Below are positions 1 to 7,902 of a stretch of 64,000 nt of DNA, in pieces. The position numbers were made by a program, and so were the translations under genes. Under the pieces are notes generated by a model, which searched no databases, was not told the origin of the DNA, and saw only the letters and a list, made by a program, of their open reading frames with translations. The DNA is from Mucilaginibacter kameinonensis. GTDB taxonomy: Bacteria; Bacteroidota; Bacteroidia; Sphingobacteriales; Sphingobacteriaceae. Where the stretch lies: NCBI RefSeq assembly GCF_003675385.1, contig NZ_RCWZ01000007.1, positions 124,001-188,000 on the forward strand, given 5' to 3'. Within the stretch, counting starts at the first letter, position 1; each line of letters opens with the position of its first letter.

Positions 1-61
1 TTAATTGATGATCAAATTTAACGATCATATTAATAAAAGCCATGTCATACAGCTACGCAAC

Positions 62-95
62 TTCTTGCGCTCGTTTGTAACGAGCGCTTAACATG
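62..95. repeat. REP-like hairpin, left copy flanking RAYT gene
   Basis: This 34-base stretch is the exact reverse complement of 747-780, so the two copies bracket the RAYT gene at 121-693. Each copy folds on itself: gcgctcgtt and aacgagcgc pair around a 3-base loop. A second, different hairpin follows at 97-117 (gcttacgtt / aacgtaagc). REP-type hairpins beside their tyrosine transposase are the known RAYT arrangement. Confidence 0.8.
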
Positions 96-120
96 GGCTT
101 ACGTTTGTAACGTAAGCAAA

Positions 121-693
121 CTAAAAGTTTACAGTTATAAAGCCTCTTTCCAATAAGGTAACTTCCAATAAACCCGGTTGCCCGGCATAATTAGCCGCCG
201 AACTATAAATATAATGTTCAGGATAGCTTACAATCTCTGCTTTGACCGGATTGTCATGAATGTAATCTAATTTTTGGAAAAGTATGTCTTCCCGGTCGCA
301 TTCAATCGAGTGATAACCATCTTGCCATACTTTATGATTTTGTATACGGTCGTCAAATTTTGCATGGTACTTGAACCGATATAACATCCAATCTCTGCGA
401 CTTTCATTTTCTGTTTCAATGAGCTTGATGATCTGTTTATTGGTATGCTTTTTAAAGTCGCGCACAATGTCGGGTAACCTGTTGGGCGCCACAGCGGATA
501 CTAACAAATGCAGATGATTGCTCATCAAACAAAATGCGTATATGTCAAGACCTTTATTTTTCTGACAATAAATAAGTGAGTCAATAATAAGTTGCTTGTA
601 ACCGGGCCGTATAAATACATCAATCCAGTCTACTATCGTAAAAGTTATAAAATGAATTTCTTCATGGTTTCTGACCCTGTATTGATGTGACAT
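121..693 (-). CDS. REP-associated tyrosine transposase (RAYT, Y1_Tnp/IS200-like)
   Basis: The 190-residue protein is a single-domain HUH endonuclease of the Y1 transposase superfamily. The metal-binding HUH motif is visible as SNHLHLL near residue 60, and the C-terminal part has the RAYT-like segment YIHDNPVKA. These enzymes nick and rejoin single-stranded REP hairpins rather than moving as a classic IS. Matching hairpins flank the gene (62-95 and 747-780), which supports this subtype. The start ATG at 693 gives the usual family length. It lies outside the Mu-like prophage and probably belongs to the host. I could not assign the catalytic tyrosine with certainty. Confidence 0.85.
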   Translation of the reverse strand: MSHQYRVRNHEEIHFITFTIVDWIDVFIRPGYKQLIIDSLIYCQKNKGLDIYAFCLMSNHLHLLVSAVAPNRLPDIVRDFKKHTNKQIIKLIETENESRRDWMLYRFKYHAKFDDRIQNHKVWQDGYHSIECDREDILFQKLDYIHDNPVKAEIVSYPEHYIYSSAANYAGQPGLLEVTLLERGFITVNF

Positions 694-746
694 TGTGAAA
701 AAGAGGTTTAGGCTAAATTAACGATCGTGCGATGCAATCGCAAGAC

Positions 747-780
747 CATGTTAAGCGCTCGTTACAAACGAGCGCAAGAA
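747..780. repeat. REP-like hairpin, right copy flanking RAYT gene
   Basis: Exact inverted copy of 62-95. An additional small hairpin, gcgat / atcgc with a 3-base loop, lies just before it at 729-741. The repeat ends about 25 bases before the first prophage end-binding site, so the prophage inserted immediately next to this REP unit. Confidence 0.8.
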
Positions 781-804
781 AAGTTCCTCTATGGAATACT
801 CAAT

Positions 805-915
805 AAAACCACACTTAAGGGGGTTAAAACCACTTGTAACAATTAGAATATAAAAAAGTCCGTTTTTAGTACGATTAAGGCGGTTTTTACAAGGTGCTGT
901 AAAAACGACTTGTAC
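805..915 (+). promoter_or_regulatory. Left-end transposase binding sites (three)
   Basis: Three related 14-base sites occur: aaaaccacacttaa at 805-818, aaaaccacttgtaa at 826-839 and aaaacgacttgtac at 902-915. The first two are 21 bases apart. Their reverse complement appears twice at the other end of the element (38,084-38,119), as expected for MuA-type end sites. The 780-977 gap has no convincing gene; short ORFs over it are explained by this non-coding end. Confidence 0.7.
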
Positions 916-977
916 AATTAGGGTTAATTTGCCTTCCATTTTGCGAAAAAATTTAAAGGCATTTAAAGGGGTGGATT

Positions 978-1925
978 CTATTCGTTTAACAAACCTGCCG
1001 TTTTAATGACGCTCATAAGCTTATCTACTGTATCCTGCAATACGGTGATATCTGCCTCGTGGTTGTTAACTCGCTTCCACATATCTGACGGAGCTTGAAA
1101 ATCGAAGCTGCCGTGAAACCTGGCGTACCACACTTCCAATATGTCATCAGGGTCTATAGTATAGTTTTTGTATAGCTGTCTATTGTTAGTAGCGTCTGAC
1201 TTGGCTATAATAAAACCTAACGAATTTATGCGGTTTAACAGCCTTTTTATTACTGGACGGCTGTTTTTGGTCACTATAATGTATACCCGATCATCTTTAA
1301 TATCCTCCAAACTTTCAACCCATTCCCCTATTACCATCTCTTGGTGTTTTATTGTCGGGTCCATACTATCGCCATCCGCTTCAAATGATCTGTAAGTCTT
1401 TCCAGTGAGGCCGGGTAGCCTAAACGACGGTAGCTTTTCAAGGTACTCCGGGTCTGAATGACCGGCCAAATAACCAGCCGCCGACCTTATCGATACGTGC
1501 AAAATGTTTTCGTTACCCTTACTATCAACAGTAATCACTTTTGGGTGCAAAATAGCAGGAGGATGGACAGTAGGGTGGACAGGATTTTCGTTTTTGCTTG
1601 CAATAGCCTTCCCGATGATAGTAGGGGTATCTGTATTGAATGGTGCCGACTGGTCATTAAAGGCACTCATAGAATATGGGGTATTAGCTTGATTATATTC
1701 TAATATCGCACTTCCGCCGGTACCAGTTATCAAATATATTAGATTAATGTCTAAGTACACGCTCCCTATCTTCTCAATCACATCGCTTCCAAACTGACCG
1801 TTGCGGGTAATTGCCTTTTGAATGTAGCCATTTCCGACAGCTAAATCTTTTTCAGCACGATAAAAGCTAATGTTTTTAGCTGTCAGATACTCAATAAACC
1901 TATCAATAAGGCGTTTTTCAGGCAT
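978..1925 (-). CDS. Prophage repressor, HTH plus S24/LexA-type autoprotease
   Basis: The 315-residue protein has an N-terminal DNA-binding region (about residues 1-65) and a C-terminal S24 peptidase domain. Visible features are the DGDSM motif with nucleophile Ser187, a lysine in VIKRL (Lys227) that fits the catalytic dyad, and an Ala-Gly bond at about 150-151 as likely self-cleavage site. Such repressors hold lysogeny and cleave themselves during the SOS response. This differs from Mu c repressor, which lacks a peptidase, and suggests a DNA-damage-inducible prophage. It is transcribed away from the early operon across a shared operator region. The 40 C-terminal residues beyond the peptidase core look like an added helix. 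Confidence 0.85.
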   Translation of the reverse strand: MPEKRLIDRFIEYLTAKNISFYRAEKDLAVGNGYIQKAITRNGQFGSDVIEKIGSVYLDINLIYLITGTGGSAILEYNQANTPYSMSAFNDQSAPFNTDTPTIIGKAIASKNENPVHPTVHPPAILHPKVITVDSKGNENILHVSIRSAAGYLAGHSDPEYLEKLPSFRLPGLTGKTYRSFEADGDSMDPTIKHQEMVIGEWVESLEDIKDDRVYIIVTKNSRPVIKRLLNRINSLGFIIAKSDATNNRQLYKNYTIDPDDILEVWYARFHGSFDFQAPSDMWKRVNNHEADITVLQDTVDKLMSVIKTAGLLNE

Positions 1926-2013
1926 GTTTTCAAGAATAGTAGAATAAATTCTATTAAATATTTGTTTTTATTAGACTAAGTTCTAATATTTGTGACCGCA
2001 AAGGAACACTATT
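1926..2013. promoter_or_regulatory. Divergent early/repressor promoter region with paired operators
   Basis: Two dyads share the core TAGA-N6-TCTA: 1940-1953 and 1972-1985, with centres 32 bases apart (three helical turns). The rightward early promoter is read as TTTG (1961-1964) and a near-consensus TA-N3-TTTG (1984-1992), so the second dyad falls between its two boxes. The first dyad lies just upstream of the repressor start and could give autoregulation. A third copy of the same core occurs inside the repressor gene at 1740-1753. Binding by the adjacent repressor is inferred. Confidence 0.65.
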
Positions 2014-2280
2014 ATGACCAAAGATAAAAATATAATATCCACTTGTAATAAAAAATCTACAACGCTGGTGTTACCTGCACCTACGGCAAAACTGGTTGCT
2101 GATATAGTTGGCGTGTCGCCCAGTTATGTTAAAAAGGTTCGTACCGGCGACCGTACAGCAGATACCCCGGCTACCGACCTGGTTAAATACTGCAATGAAC
2201 TGCTTATTGACGGCCAGGCGGTACTACTGCAATTTGTAGGTGAAATAATCGAAAGCAAAAAAGCCCTCATAAATAAATAA
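2014..2280 (+). CDS. Small early regulator (Ner/Cro-like HTH)
   Basis: The 88-residue protein contains a helix-turn-helix-like segment (ADIVGVSPSYVKKVRTG, about residues 28-44). It is the first rightward gene and faces the repressor, which is the position of ner in Mu and cro in lambdoid phages. By position it would turn down repressor and early transcription during lytic growth. The assignment to a named family is by context and motif only. Confidence 0.6.
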   Translation: MTKDKNIISTCNKKSTTLVLPAPTAKLVADIVGVSPSYVKKVRTGDRTADTPATDLVKYCNELLIDGQAVLLQFVGEIIESKKALINK

Positions 2281-2300
2281 CCCTCAAACCACTTAAAATC

Positions 2301-2459
2301 ATGAAAAAGCTAATTATCAAAGAAATCAAAATGTTTCCTCATGCGCTAATGAACAATCAACTGACACTCATTCAGTTCATCGCATTATCAATAGCATTGT
2401 TCTCGATAGCGGCCATTGTGCTAAACATCGTTGATCCGCACTTAATCGACAAATATTAA
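2301..2459 (+). CDS. Small membrane protein, function unknown
   Basis: A 52-residue ORF starts 20 bases after the regulator. Residues 22-44 form one hydrophobic segment (LTLIQFIALSIALFSIAAIV) preceded by a lysine-rich N-terminus, so it is predicted to be a single-pass membrane peptide with its N-terminus inside. It sits between the regulator and the transposase in the same direction and fills an otherwise empty 240-base gap. No family was recognised. Confidence 0.5.
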   Translation: MKKLIIKEIKMFPHALMNNQLTLIQFIALSIALFSIAAIVLNIVDPHLIDKY

Positions 2460-2464
2460 ACCCC

Positions 2465-2507
2465 TTACAGACAGGCAGCCACCCCGGTTCGAGGCCGGGG
2501 CTTGTAA
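2465..2507 (+). repeat. T-arm-like intergenic hairpin, copy 1
   Basis: A 6-base-pair stem (2482-2487 with 2495-2500) closes a 7-base loop TTCGAGG, the geometry of a tRNA T-arm. An outer stem TTACA (2465-2469) / TGTAA (2503-2507) encloses it. The segment 2472-2500 is nearly identical to 7600-7628 (one C/T change in the stem that keeps a G-U pair). No acceptor, D-arm or anticodon arm of a complete tRNA is present. It lies between a stop codon and the transposase gene, so it is probably a structured mRNA spacer. Confidence 0.55.
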
Positions 2508-2523
2508 CACCCTAATTAGCCAA

Positions 2524-4566
2524 ATGAAGTATAACGAATTAAATAACCTCTGCCTTGAATACCATGAGTTGGTACCGGGCTTTATGTCTGTAGAGAACTA
2601 TAATAAATCTCGTCAGCGGGGTACCATAACCGTTTACGGGTATGGTGGCTTAGGTAGAGAAGTACTGATAGATTACGAAAGCCTATCGGACGAACGTAAA
2701 AAGAAGATCATAGAAAAATACGGCAACCCTTACGAGTATATCGTTAAACAGCCGCTTGTTGACTGGGTAACTATCAACTGGAACCAAAAAGCATTCGACT
2801 TTTATAATAATACCAATGGCAAGGGGTACACGCTGCCCAGCGGATTGAACTTGCCCGAAGCGTACCGCGACAAATACACCAAAGCGGCTACCTATATCGA
2901 TGCTATAAGCCATTATACCACCGATAAACAGGCTTTAAAACGTGATTTTAATATCAAAATGGCTGCCTTTTGGTCTATCGTAGCCGATGTTATTAAAGCC
3001 GAAAAAGTGGGTTTACCCCCTAATGAAACCCGCCTAAAAGAGAAGATTAAGCACTATAAAGTGCAAGGATTCCGGTATTTGGTAGAAGAATACCGTTTTG
3101 GCAACGACAATAGCAAAAAGGTTAAAGATCAGCAGGCCGAAGATACCCTGATGCACCTTATTGCGCTTGATAACAAACATGATGATGTGGTTATATCTCA
3201 AGCCTATAATAATTGGGCGCTTGAAAATGGCCGCAAAACCATAACCCCGCAAGCTGTGGGCTATCGCCGCCGTGATAACTACCACGAGGTTGTTATAGCC
3301 CGCGAAGGTAAAGCGGCTGCCTACAACAAATACAACAAGCAAATTAAGCAAGCCCGTCCCACCGCGCCGCTCATTTATGTAAACAGTGATGATAACGTGT
3401 TAGACTTATACTTCACTGAAACCACTTACAGCAATGGCCGCAAAAATACCAACCGCTATTACCGCCCGGTGATGTACGTGGTTGTTGACAACTACAATGA
3501 TTACGTTTTAGGCTATGCCATAGGCGAAACGGTTACTATTGAACTGATAAAGCAAGCCTATCGCAACGCTATGGCTCACATTGTTGAGCTTACCGGCGAC
3601 GCATACTTATGGCATCAGATTAAATCTGATAAATGGAGTATTGACCCGGCTTTAAAAGGCGATTTGGCTACATTTTTAAAGATGGGTGGCGAAACCACGT
3701 TTTTTACCGCTTCTGTTGCTCAATCCAAATACATTGAAAGGGTATTTAGCAATCCGTTGCATAAAATACTCAAAATGTATCCTAACTATTCGGGTGCCAA
3801 CATTACAGCGCGCGGCGCAAATGCCCGCCCTAACGCCGAAGCGCTGCAAAAACGAAGTGCCAACTTCCCCGATAAAAAACACGCGCCTGCCGTGGTAGAA
3901 ATGACCATCAACCAAATGAGGCATGCCCCAATGCCGGGCACCGATTTAAGCAGGCAGGAATATTGGCTTAAAGGCTTCCAAGAAAGCGCAATGAGCCAAA
4001 AGAAACGCTTAAGTATTGAGCGCAAAATAGAAATATTGGGCGCGAAACACCAACTACGCGACCCGCGCGAATCGTTACGCCTGCAACCGGCCGGGCTTAA
4101 CTTCCAGCTTAACAATATCAAATACAGCTTTGATATACCGGCTAAGTATTTCCCGGAATGTGTTAACAAAAAGGTTGATGTGTATTACGACCCGGCAGAT
4201 TTGAGCCAGGTACTTGTAACGGATCACAACGGTATCCGCTTTGTAACCGGCCAATACGTGTTACAACCATCGGCGGTAGCTGATATGCAAGAAGGCGACG
4301 GCCAGCGCCTCCACGAACGCAAGGAAGAAAAGAAAGCCATTACGCAAAAGATGGTTGACTATGTAACCAGCCGCGACGAACGCCTACAACGTGCTGAAAT
4401 AGATGCGCAAAGTGTGTTACAGGCCGGTGTACTGGTTAAAGCAATTAACCACAAGGCGCAAAAGCAAATAGGTGGCTATGAAGATCAGTACGAAAACGTG
4501 AAGATAGAGCATAAAGCCCGGCCAAAAGCGCCACAAATAACCCAAAGTATTTACGACGAAATGTAA
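2524..4566 (+). CDS. Mu-like DDE transposase (MuA/TnsB family)
   Basis: The 680-residue protein catalyses strand transfer for integration and replicative transposition of the prophage. It has N-terminal DNA-binding domains (about 1-280) and an RNase H-fold rve core. The catalytic triad reads Asp322 (YVVVDNY), Asp369 (IKSDKW) and Glu405 (YIERVF), with 36 residues between the second Asp and Glu as is usual for DDE enzymes. A C-terminal region of about 200 residues, rich in charged helices, would contact the ATPase partner. The MuB-like gene follows after 60 bases. Length matches MuA (about 660). The sites at 805-915 and 38,084-38,119 are its probable substrates. Confidence 0.92.
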   Translation: MKYNELNNLCLEYHELVPGFMSVENYNKSRQRGTITVYGYGGLGREVLIDYESLSDERKKKIIEKYGNPYEYIVKQPLVDWVTINWNQKAFDFYNNTNGKGYTLPSGLNLPEAYRDKYTKAATYIDAISHYTTDKQALKRDFNIKMAAFWSIVADVIKAEKVGLPPNETRLKEKIKHYKVQGFRYLVEEYRFGNDNSKKVKDQQAEDTLMHLIALDNKHDDVVISQAYNNWALENGRKTITPQAVGYRRRDNYHEVVIAREGKAAAYNKYNKQIKQARPTAPLIYVNSDDNVLDLYFTETTYSNGRKNTNRYYRPVMYVVVDNYNDYVLGYAIGETVTIELIKQAYRNAMAHIVELTGDAYLWHQIKSDKWSIDPALKGDLATFLKMGGETTFFTASVAQSKYIERVFSNPLHKILKMYPNYSGANITARGANARPNAEALQKRSANFPDKKHAPAVVEMTINQMRHAPMPGTDLSRQEYWLKGFQESAMSQKKRLSIERKIEILGAKHQLRDPRESLRLQPAGLNFQLNNIKYSFDIPAKYFPECVNKKVDVYYDPADLSQVLVTDHNGIRFVTGQYVLQPSAVADMQEGDGQRLHERKEEKKAITQKMVDYVTSRDERLQRAEIDAQSVLQAGVLVKAINHKAQKQIGGYEDQYENVKIEHKARPKAPQITQSIYDEM

Positions 4567-4573
4567 AAATAAA

Positions 4574-4599
4574 GGCCGGACACCCTCACGTATCCGGCC
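4574..4599 (+). other. Intergenic hairpin between transposase and ATPase genes
   Basis: A 7-base-pair GC-rich stem (ggccgga / tccggcc) with a 12-base loop starts 8 bases after the transposase stop. No T-run follows, so it is more likely an mRNA-stabilising or partial attenuation structure than a full terminator. Confidence 0.45.
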
Positions 4600-4626
4600 A
4601 GTTAAACACTTAAAAGCTAATTAAAA

Positions 4627-5526
4627 ATGGATAACATAGCAAAAGAACTAATTCGCGCCGAATTAAACAAACATGTGTCGCACTCCGGCAGTCAGGTTAA
4701 ATCAGCCGCTAAACTGAAAGTATCAAACGCCACCGTAAGCAAGATCATTGCGGGCAAAGACGACGGTTTAGGTGATGCCATGTGGGTTAAAATCTCCAAA
4801 CAATTAGGCATGAGGCTTGACCAAATTTGGTACCATGCCGATACCCGCCCGGCCATAAAACTTCGCGGCTACTTTGATGATGCCCGTATGCACGGCAACG
4901 TGTTCGGGCTGGTTTGCACCCCCGGCAGCGGCAAAACCGACATGCTTGACAACTACGTGAAGGAAGAAAAAAACGTGTTTTATGTGAAGTGCGAACGCCA
5001 CATGACCGAAAAGGAACTGTTAGCTAAAATACTGCAATCAATGGGCATTAAATCAAATGCCGGTACTGTATCTCTGCTAACCTCTATCATCAAAGAACGT
5101 GTCGACAAATACAAACAGCCTATCATCATTATAGATGAAATGGAGAAGGTTAGAAACGGCTTATTGCTGTTGTTTATCGACCTGTATAACGCCCTTTGGA
5201 AGCGTTGCGGTATTGTTTTGATTGGTACCCACAACCTGCGCGATCGTATTGAACTGGGCGAAGCGCGTGGCTCTATCGGCTTTAATGAGATACTTAGCCG
5301 ATTGGGTGGCAAGTTCATCGAAATACCTACGCCCGATTATGATGATGCCATATTGGTAGCCAAAACCAACGGGGTGACAGATACCGAATCACTTGCCTTT
5401 ATTGCCAACGGTGCCGCTATCAAAAACGGCGTTGTAGATATGCGCCGTGTTGAACGCCTGGTGCATGCTTGGAAACAAAAACAAGCCGAATTAGAAGATA
5501 TGAAAAATCAGGAGGAAGCAGCATGA
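4627..5526 (+). CDS. MuB-like AAA+ ATPase, transposition target-site activator
   Basis: The 299-residue protein combines an N-terminal helix-turn-helix region (about 1-75, like MuB) with an AAA ATPase core. Walker A is TPGSGKT near residue 100 and Walker B is IIIIDE near residue 169. In Mu, the ATPase coats target DNA, stimulates the transposase and gives target immunity. It follows the transposase directly, the standard A-B order. The length matches MuB (312). Its stop overlaps the next start (ATGA), so the early genes are translationally coupled. Confidence 0.9.
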   Translation: MDNIAKELIRAELNKHVSHSGSQVKSAAKLKVSNATVSKIIAGKDDGLGDAMWVKISKQLGMRLDQIWYHADTRPAIKLRGYFDDARMHGNVFGLVCTPGSGKTDMLDNYVKEEKNVFYVKCERHMTEKELLAKILQSMGIKSNAGTVSLLTSIIKERVDKYKQPIIIIDEMEKVRNGLLLLFIDLYNALWKRCGIVLIGTHNLRDRIELGEARGSIGFNEILSRLGGKFIEIPTPDYDDAILVAKTNGVTDTESLAFIANGAAIKNGVVDMRRVERLVHAWKQKQAELEDMKNQEEAA

Positions 5527-5690
5527 GTAAGTATAACAAACCCCTGATAGTTCACGCAGATAAGAAATTTCGCTTACCACGTAAGCTTAAAAAAAAGCTT
5601 AGCAAAAAGTTCCACATGCGATACTGGTTATCAGCTATGAGAACAGAGCAACAGATTTTTCATATAAGATATTTTTCAAAACTAATATGA
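5523..5690 (+). CDS. Small basic early protein, function unknown
   Basis: The 55-residue ORF starts in an ATGA overlap with the ATPase stop and ends in another ATGA overlap with the next gene, which supports translation from 5523 rather than from the upstream ATG at 5469. The central part is strikingly basic (PRKLKKKLSKKFH), suggesting nucleic-acid contact. No family was recognised. Confidence 0.55.
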   Translation: MSKYNKPLIVHADKKFRLPRKLKKKLSKKFHMRYWLSAMRTEQQIFHIRYFSKLI

Positions 5691-6091
5691 GCCAAATAAA
5701 GCAACAAATAACCATTCAGCAGGCCACCCGCCAAAGGGTTATGCACCTGCTTGAACTTACTGAAGTGCAGTACGGCAGCGTGGTAATGTTTGCCGCTTAT
5801 GATTACTTACAAATGCACACAGGTGATACCACGCTTACCAAAGCCTTGCAGAGCAACCCGACTTTTTGGGCATGGTGGCGTAACCATTGGCATAAAACAG
5901 ATATGGCCTTTGTGGATGAATGCGAAAGCCTGGTTGTGGCTTATGATGGCATACGCAAACGTGATTTGGACGAACGAATGCAGTTGTACGATGCCATGCA
6001 CAATCCTGAAACATTTGAGTTTACCCCTCACAGTTCGATACTACAGGAAGTCTTTAAAACAGTAAAACCGCTAATTAAACACATACTATAA
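5687..6091 (+). CDS. Early phage protein, function unknown
   Basis: A 134-residue soluble, mainly helical protein rich in Trp, His and Met in its middle (FWAWWRNHWHK). It is coupled to the gene before (ATGA overlap) and abuts the gene after with no spacer, so it belongs to the early operon. No domain was recognised. Confidence 0.6.
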   Translation: MSQIKQQITIQQATRQRVMHLLELTEVQYGSVVMFAAYDYLQMHTGDTTLTKALQSNPTFWAWWRNHWHKTDMAFVDECESLVVAYDGIRKRDLDERMQLYDAMHNPETFEFTPHSSILQEVFKTVKPLIKHIL

Positions 6092-6400
6092 ATGAACACC
6101 GAAACTATAGAAATACAAAAGAAATCACTTGCCTTACTTGCTAAACAGGCAGCAGATCAGTTAGGCGTATTGATTGACGACCTGAAAGACGTTAGTGATG
6201 ACCGCCGCAAGCCAACAGAGCGCCGTTACATCACCTTCGCCCTGATGGAAAAGGCAGGTTATACGCATCAGGAAATCGCCGACTTTTTTAACATGAACCG
6301 CGAAAATATCACTAAAGCGCTAAGCAAGCTAAAAGCCTGGCTAAAGTTGTATGCCGATTTGCGCGGTGATCATTCCCGATTGCTTTTAACAATCCTTTAA
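6092..6400 (+). CDS. Early HTH protein, possible transcription or replication factor
   Basis: The 102-residue protein has a convincing C-terminal helix-turn-helix (YTHQEIADFFNMNRENITKAL, about residues 57-77), resembling the DNA-binding helices of DnaA C-terminal or sigma-like proteins. The N-terminus is helical with predicted coiled-coil character. It begins immediately after the preceding stop. Role in early control or replication is inferred from the motif. Confidence 0.6.
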   Translation: MNTETIEIQKKSLALLAKQAADQLGVLIDDLKDVSDDRRKPTERRYITFALMEKAGYTHQEIADFFNMNRENITKALSKLKAWLKLYADLRGDHSRLLLTIL

Positions 6401-6411
6401 ATGCCTTTAAA

Positions 6412-6720
6412 ATGCTTTTAAAACTCACAATACAGCAAGCGGAGGCACTTTACAACTTATTTGTAAGTGAGGTACTACCAACCCCTGCAACTGACGTAGC
6501 CGAAAGCCTTGTAAAGGATTTAATAACGCAAGTTTTCAAAAAGCTACGCTCAAAACTGGAATCGAAATTAAAAGGGCGGGGATATAGCATATCCCTTACC
6601 GATGTTGAAGCTAAAGCCTATTACGTGTACTTCAACAGCCGCAATTTCGGCACCCAGTGGCTCTATGAGCAAACATTTATCAGTAACCAAATTAATGAAC
6701 TCAATAAACGATACGCATGA
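6412..6720 (+). CDS. Early phage protein, function unknown
   Basis: A 102-residue, lysine-rich helical protein. Its stop overlaps the DUF3164 start (ATGA), indicating translational coupling. The short spacer before it carries TTTAAA-rich sequence, a pattern that recurs before several early genes (7978, 27109). No family was recognised. Confidence 0.55.
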   Translation: MLLKLTIQQAEALYNLFVSEVLPTPATDVAESLVKDLITQVFKKLRSKLESKLKGRGYSISLTDVEAKAYYVYFNSRNFGTQWLYEQTFISNQINELNKRYA

Positions 6721-7358
6721 CAGGATTAACAATTAAACAACAGAAACCGGCCGATAAGAAGTGGGTAAACGAAAGCGGCGACCTGATACCTTTAGACAGG
6801 ATCAACAAAAGCGAACGCCTTGCAGAAGCCAAATTATCGGTACTGGCTAAAGAGCGGTTGTCCCTTCGGACTGTACTCGAAAAGCATAAGAAGAAATGCT
6901 TTGATATAGCTTTTGAATTATACGAAGCCTTTTTAAACGAAAACGGAGGAATTAACAATAAAAGCAAAGGCAAAGGCAATATCACCCGTTACAATTTCGA
7001 CCGCTCTATTAAAATTGAGATCAATGTAAATGAGGCTATTGCCTTTGACGAAGGGTTGTTAATGCTGGCTAAAAACAAGCTGGATGAAATACTTAACGAT
7101 GGCCTTTCATCTGCAAGCGACTGGCTTAAAACTATCATCATGGATGCATTTAGTACCCGCGATGGCAGGTTGGATAGTAAGCGGATTTTAGCCCTGTTAC
7201 GCCACGAAGAAAACATACCCGATGTAAGATATAAACAGGCTATGGCATTTGTTAGGCAGGCTATTCGCAAGCCTAAAAGTAAGCAGTATTTCAGCCTCTA
7301 TGTGCGTAACGAAAAAGGCGACTACGTTGATGTTCACTTAAACTTTTCAAATATATAA
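6717..7358 (+). CDS. DUF3164 family Mu-like phage early protein
   Basis: The 213-residue protein matches the DUF3164 pattern typical of Mu-like phages: an N-terminal region with the segment WVNESGDLIPLDRI, a helical centre, and a C-terminal region ending in a short beta stretch. In other Mu-like phages it lies in the semi-essential early region downstream of the transposition genes, as here. Its biochemical activity is unknown to me. Overlap with the previous gene is 4 bases. Confidence 0.75.
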   Translation: MTGLTIKQQKPADKKWVNESGDLIPLDRINKSERLAEAKLSVLAKERLSLRTVLEKHKKKCFDIAFELYEAFLNENGGINNKSKGKGNITRYNFDRSIKIEINVNEAIAFDEGLLMLAKNKLDEILNDGLSSASDWLKTIIMDAFSTRDGRLDSKRILALLRHEENIPDVRYKQAMAFVRQAIRKPKSKQYFSLYVRNEKGDYVDVHLNFSNI

Positions 7359-7360
7359 TC

Positions 7361-7594
7361 ATGGCAAAAGAAAATATGTATTTCGTTCGCCTAAAGGCAT
7401 TTGAACCCGGCCAGCCTCAAATAAAATACAAACCGTCTGTAGTAAAAGGATTGGTGGTTGCAGCGAACGCTCAAATAGCAGGTCAAAAAGCTTACGATTT
7501 AGTAAAAGGCAAAGTTCAAAAGCAGTTTCCGAAAGCTGATTTAAAGCAATTGGAGTGCAAGTTAATCCCCTTCGATTTTTTCATCAATCCTTAA
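7361..7594 (+). CDS. Early phage protein, function unknown
   Basis: A 77-residue alpha/beta protein that starts 3 bases after the DUF3164 stop. It is followed directly by a T-arm-like intergenic hairpin. No recognised motif. Confidence 0.5.
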   Translation: MAKENMYFVRLKAFEPGQPQIKYKPSVVKGLVVAANAQIAGQKAYDLVKGKVQKQFPKADLKQLECKLIPFDFFINP

Positions 7595-7632
7595 CCCGGC
7601 AGGCAGCCACCCCGGTTCGAGGCTGGGGCGGG
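7595..7632 (+). repeat. T-arm-like intergenic hairpin, copy 2
   Basis: The inner stem 7610-7615 / 7623-7628 closes loop TTCGAGG. The one difference from copy 1 (C to T at 7624) changes a G-C pair to G-U and keeps the fold. The outer stem CCCG (7595-7598) / CGGG (7629-7632) has a different sequence from copy 1 but the same position, which is covariation evidence for an RNA structure. It begins directly after the stop of the gene before. Confidence 0.6.
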
Positions 7633-7668
7633 TACAATGGCAATAAAGCCAGTTAAACACATAACAAC

Positions 7669-7902
7669 ATGAGATTATCAGAGGTAGTAAACGAAATCCT
7701 CATAGAGGTAAATAGGGCAGAATCTAAACATCCTAAATGGCCTAAAGACAGGATACACGCGGCCGCTATTGTGGCAGAAGAAAGTGGAGAGCTTGTAAGG
7801 GCTGCCCTACAAGAAAAATACGAAGGTGGTTATGTTGAGGAAGTTAGAAAAGAAGCTATCCAAACCGCCGCTACCTGTATCCGGCTACTTAAAAACCTTT
7901 AA
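7669..7902 (+). CDS. MazG-like nucleotide pyrophosphohydrolase
   Basis: The 77-residue protein carries the all-alpha NTP pyrophosphatase signature EESGEL (residues 41-46), the metal-binding Glu cluster of MazG/HisE-like enzymes. These hydrolyse (d)NTPs to monophosphate and pyrophosphate. The short single-domain form is common in phages, where it may clean nucleotide pools or lower alarmone levels. A T-arm-like hairpin flanks it on each side. Confidence 0.65.
   Translation: MRLSEVVNEILIEVNRAESKHPKWPKDRIHAAAIVAEESGELVRAALQEKYEGGYVEEVRKEAIQTAATCIRLLKNL

Noticed and set aside
751..939. Short minus-strand ORF left of the repressor
   Set aside because: The region holds the REP hairpin and the transposase end sites; the predicted peptide has no recognisable features.
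2465..2507. Possible tRNA gene because of the T-arm-like loop
   Set aside because: No acceptor, D-arm or anticodon arm can be built around any of the three T-arm-like hairpins.
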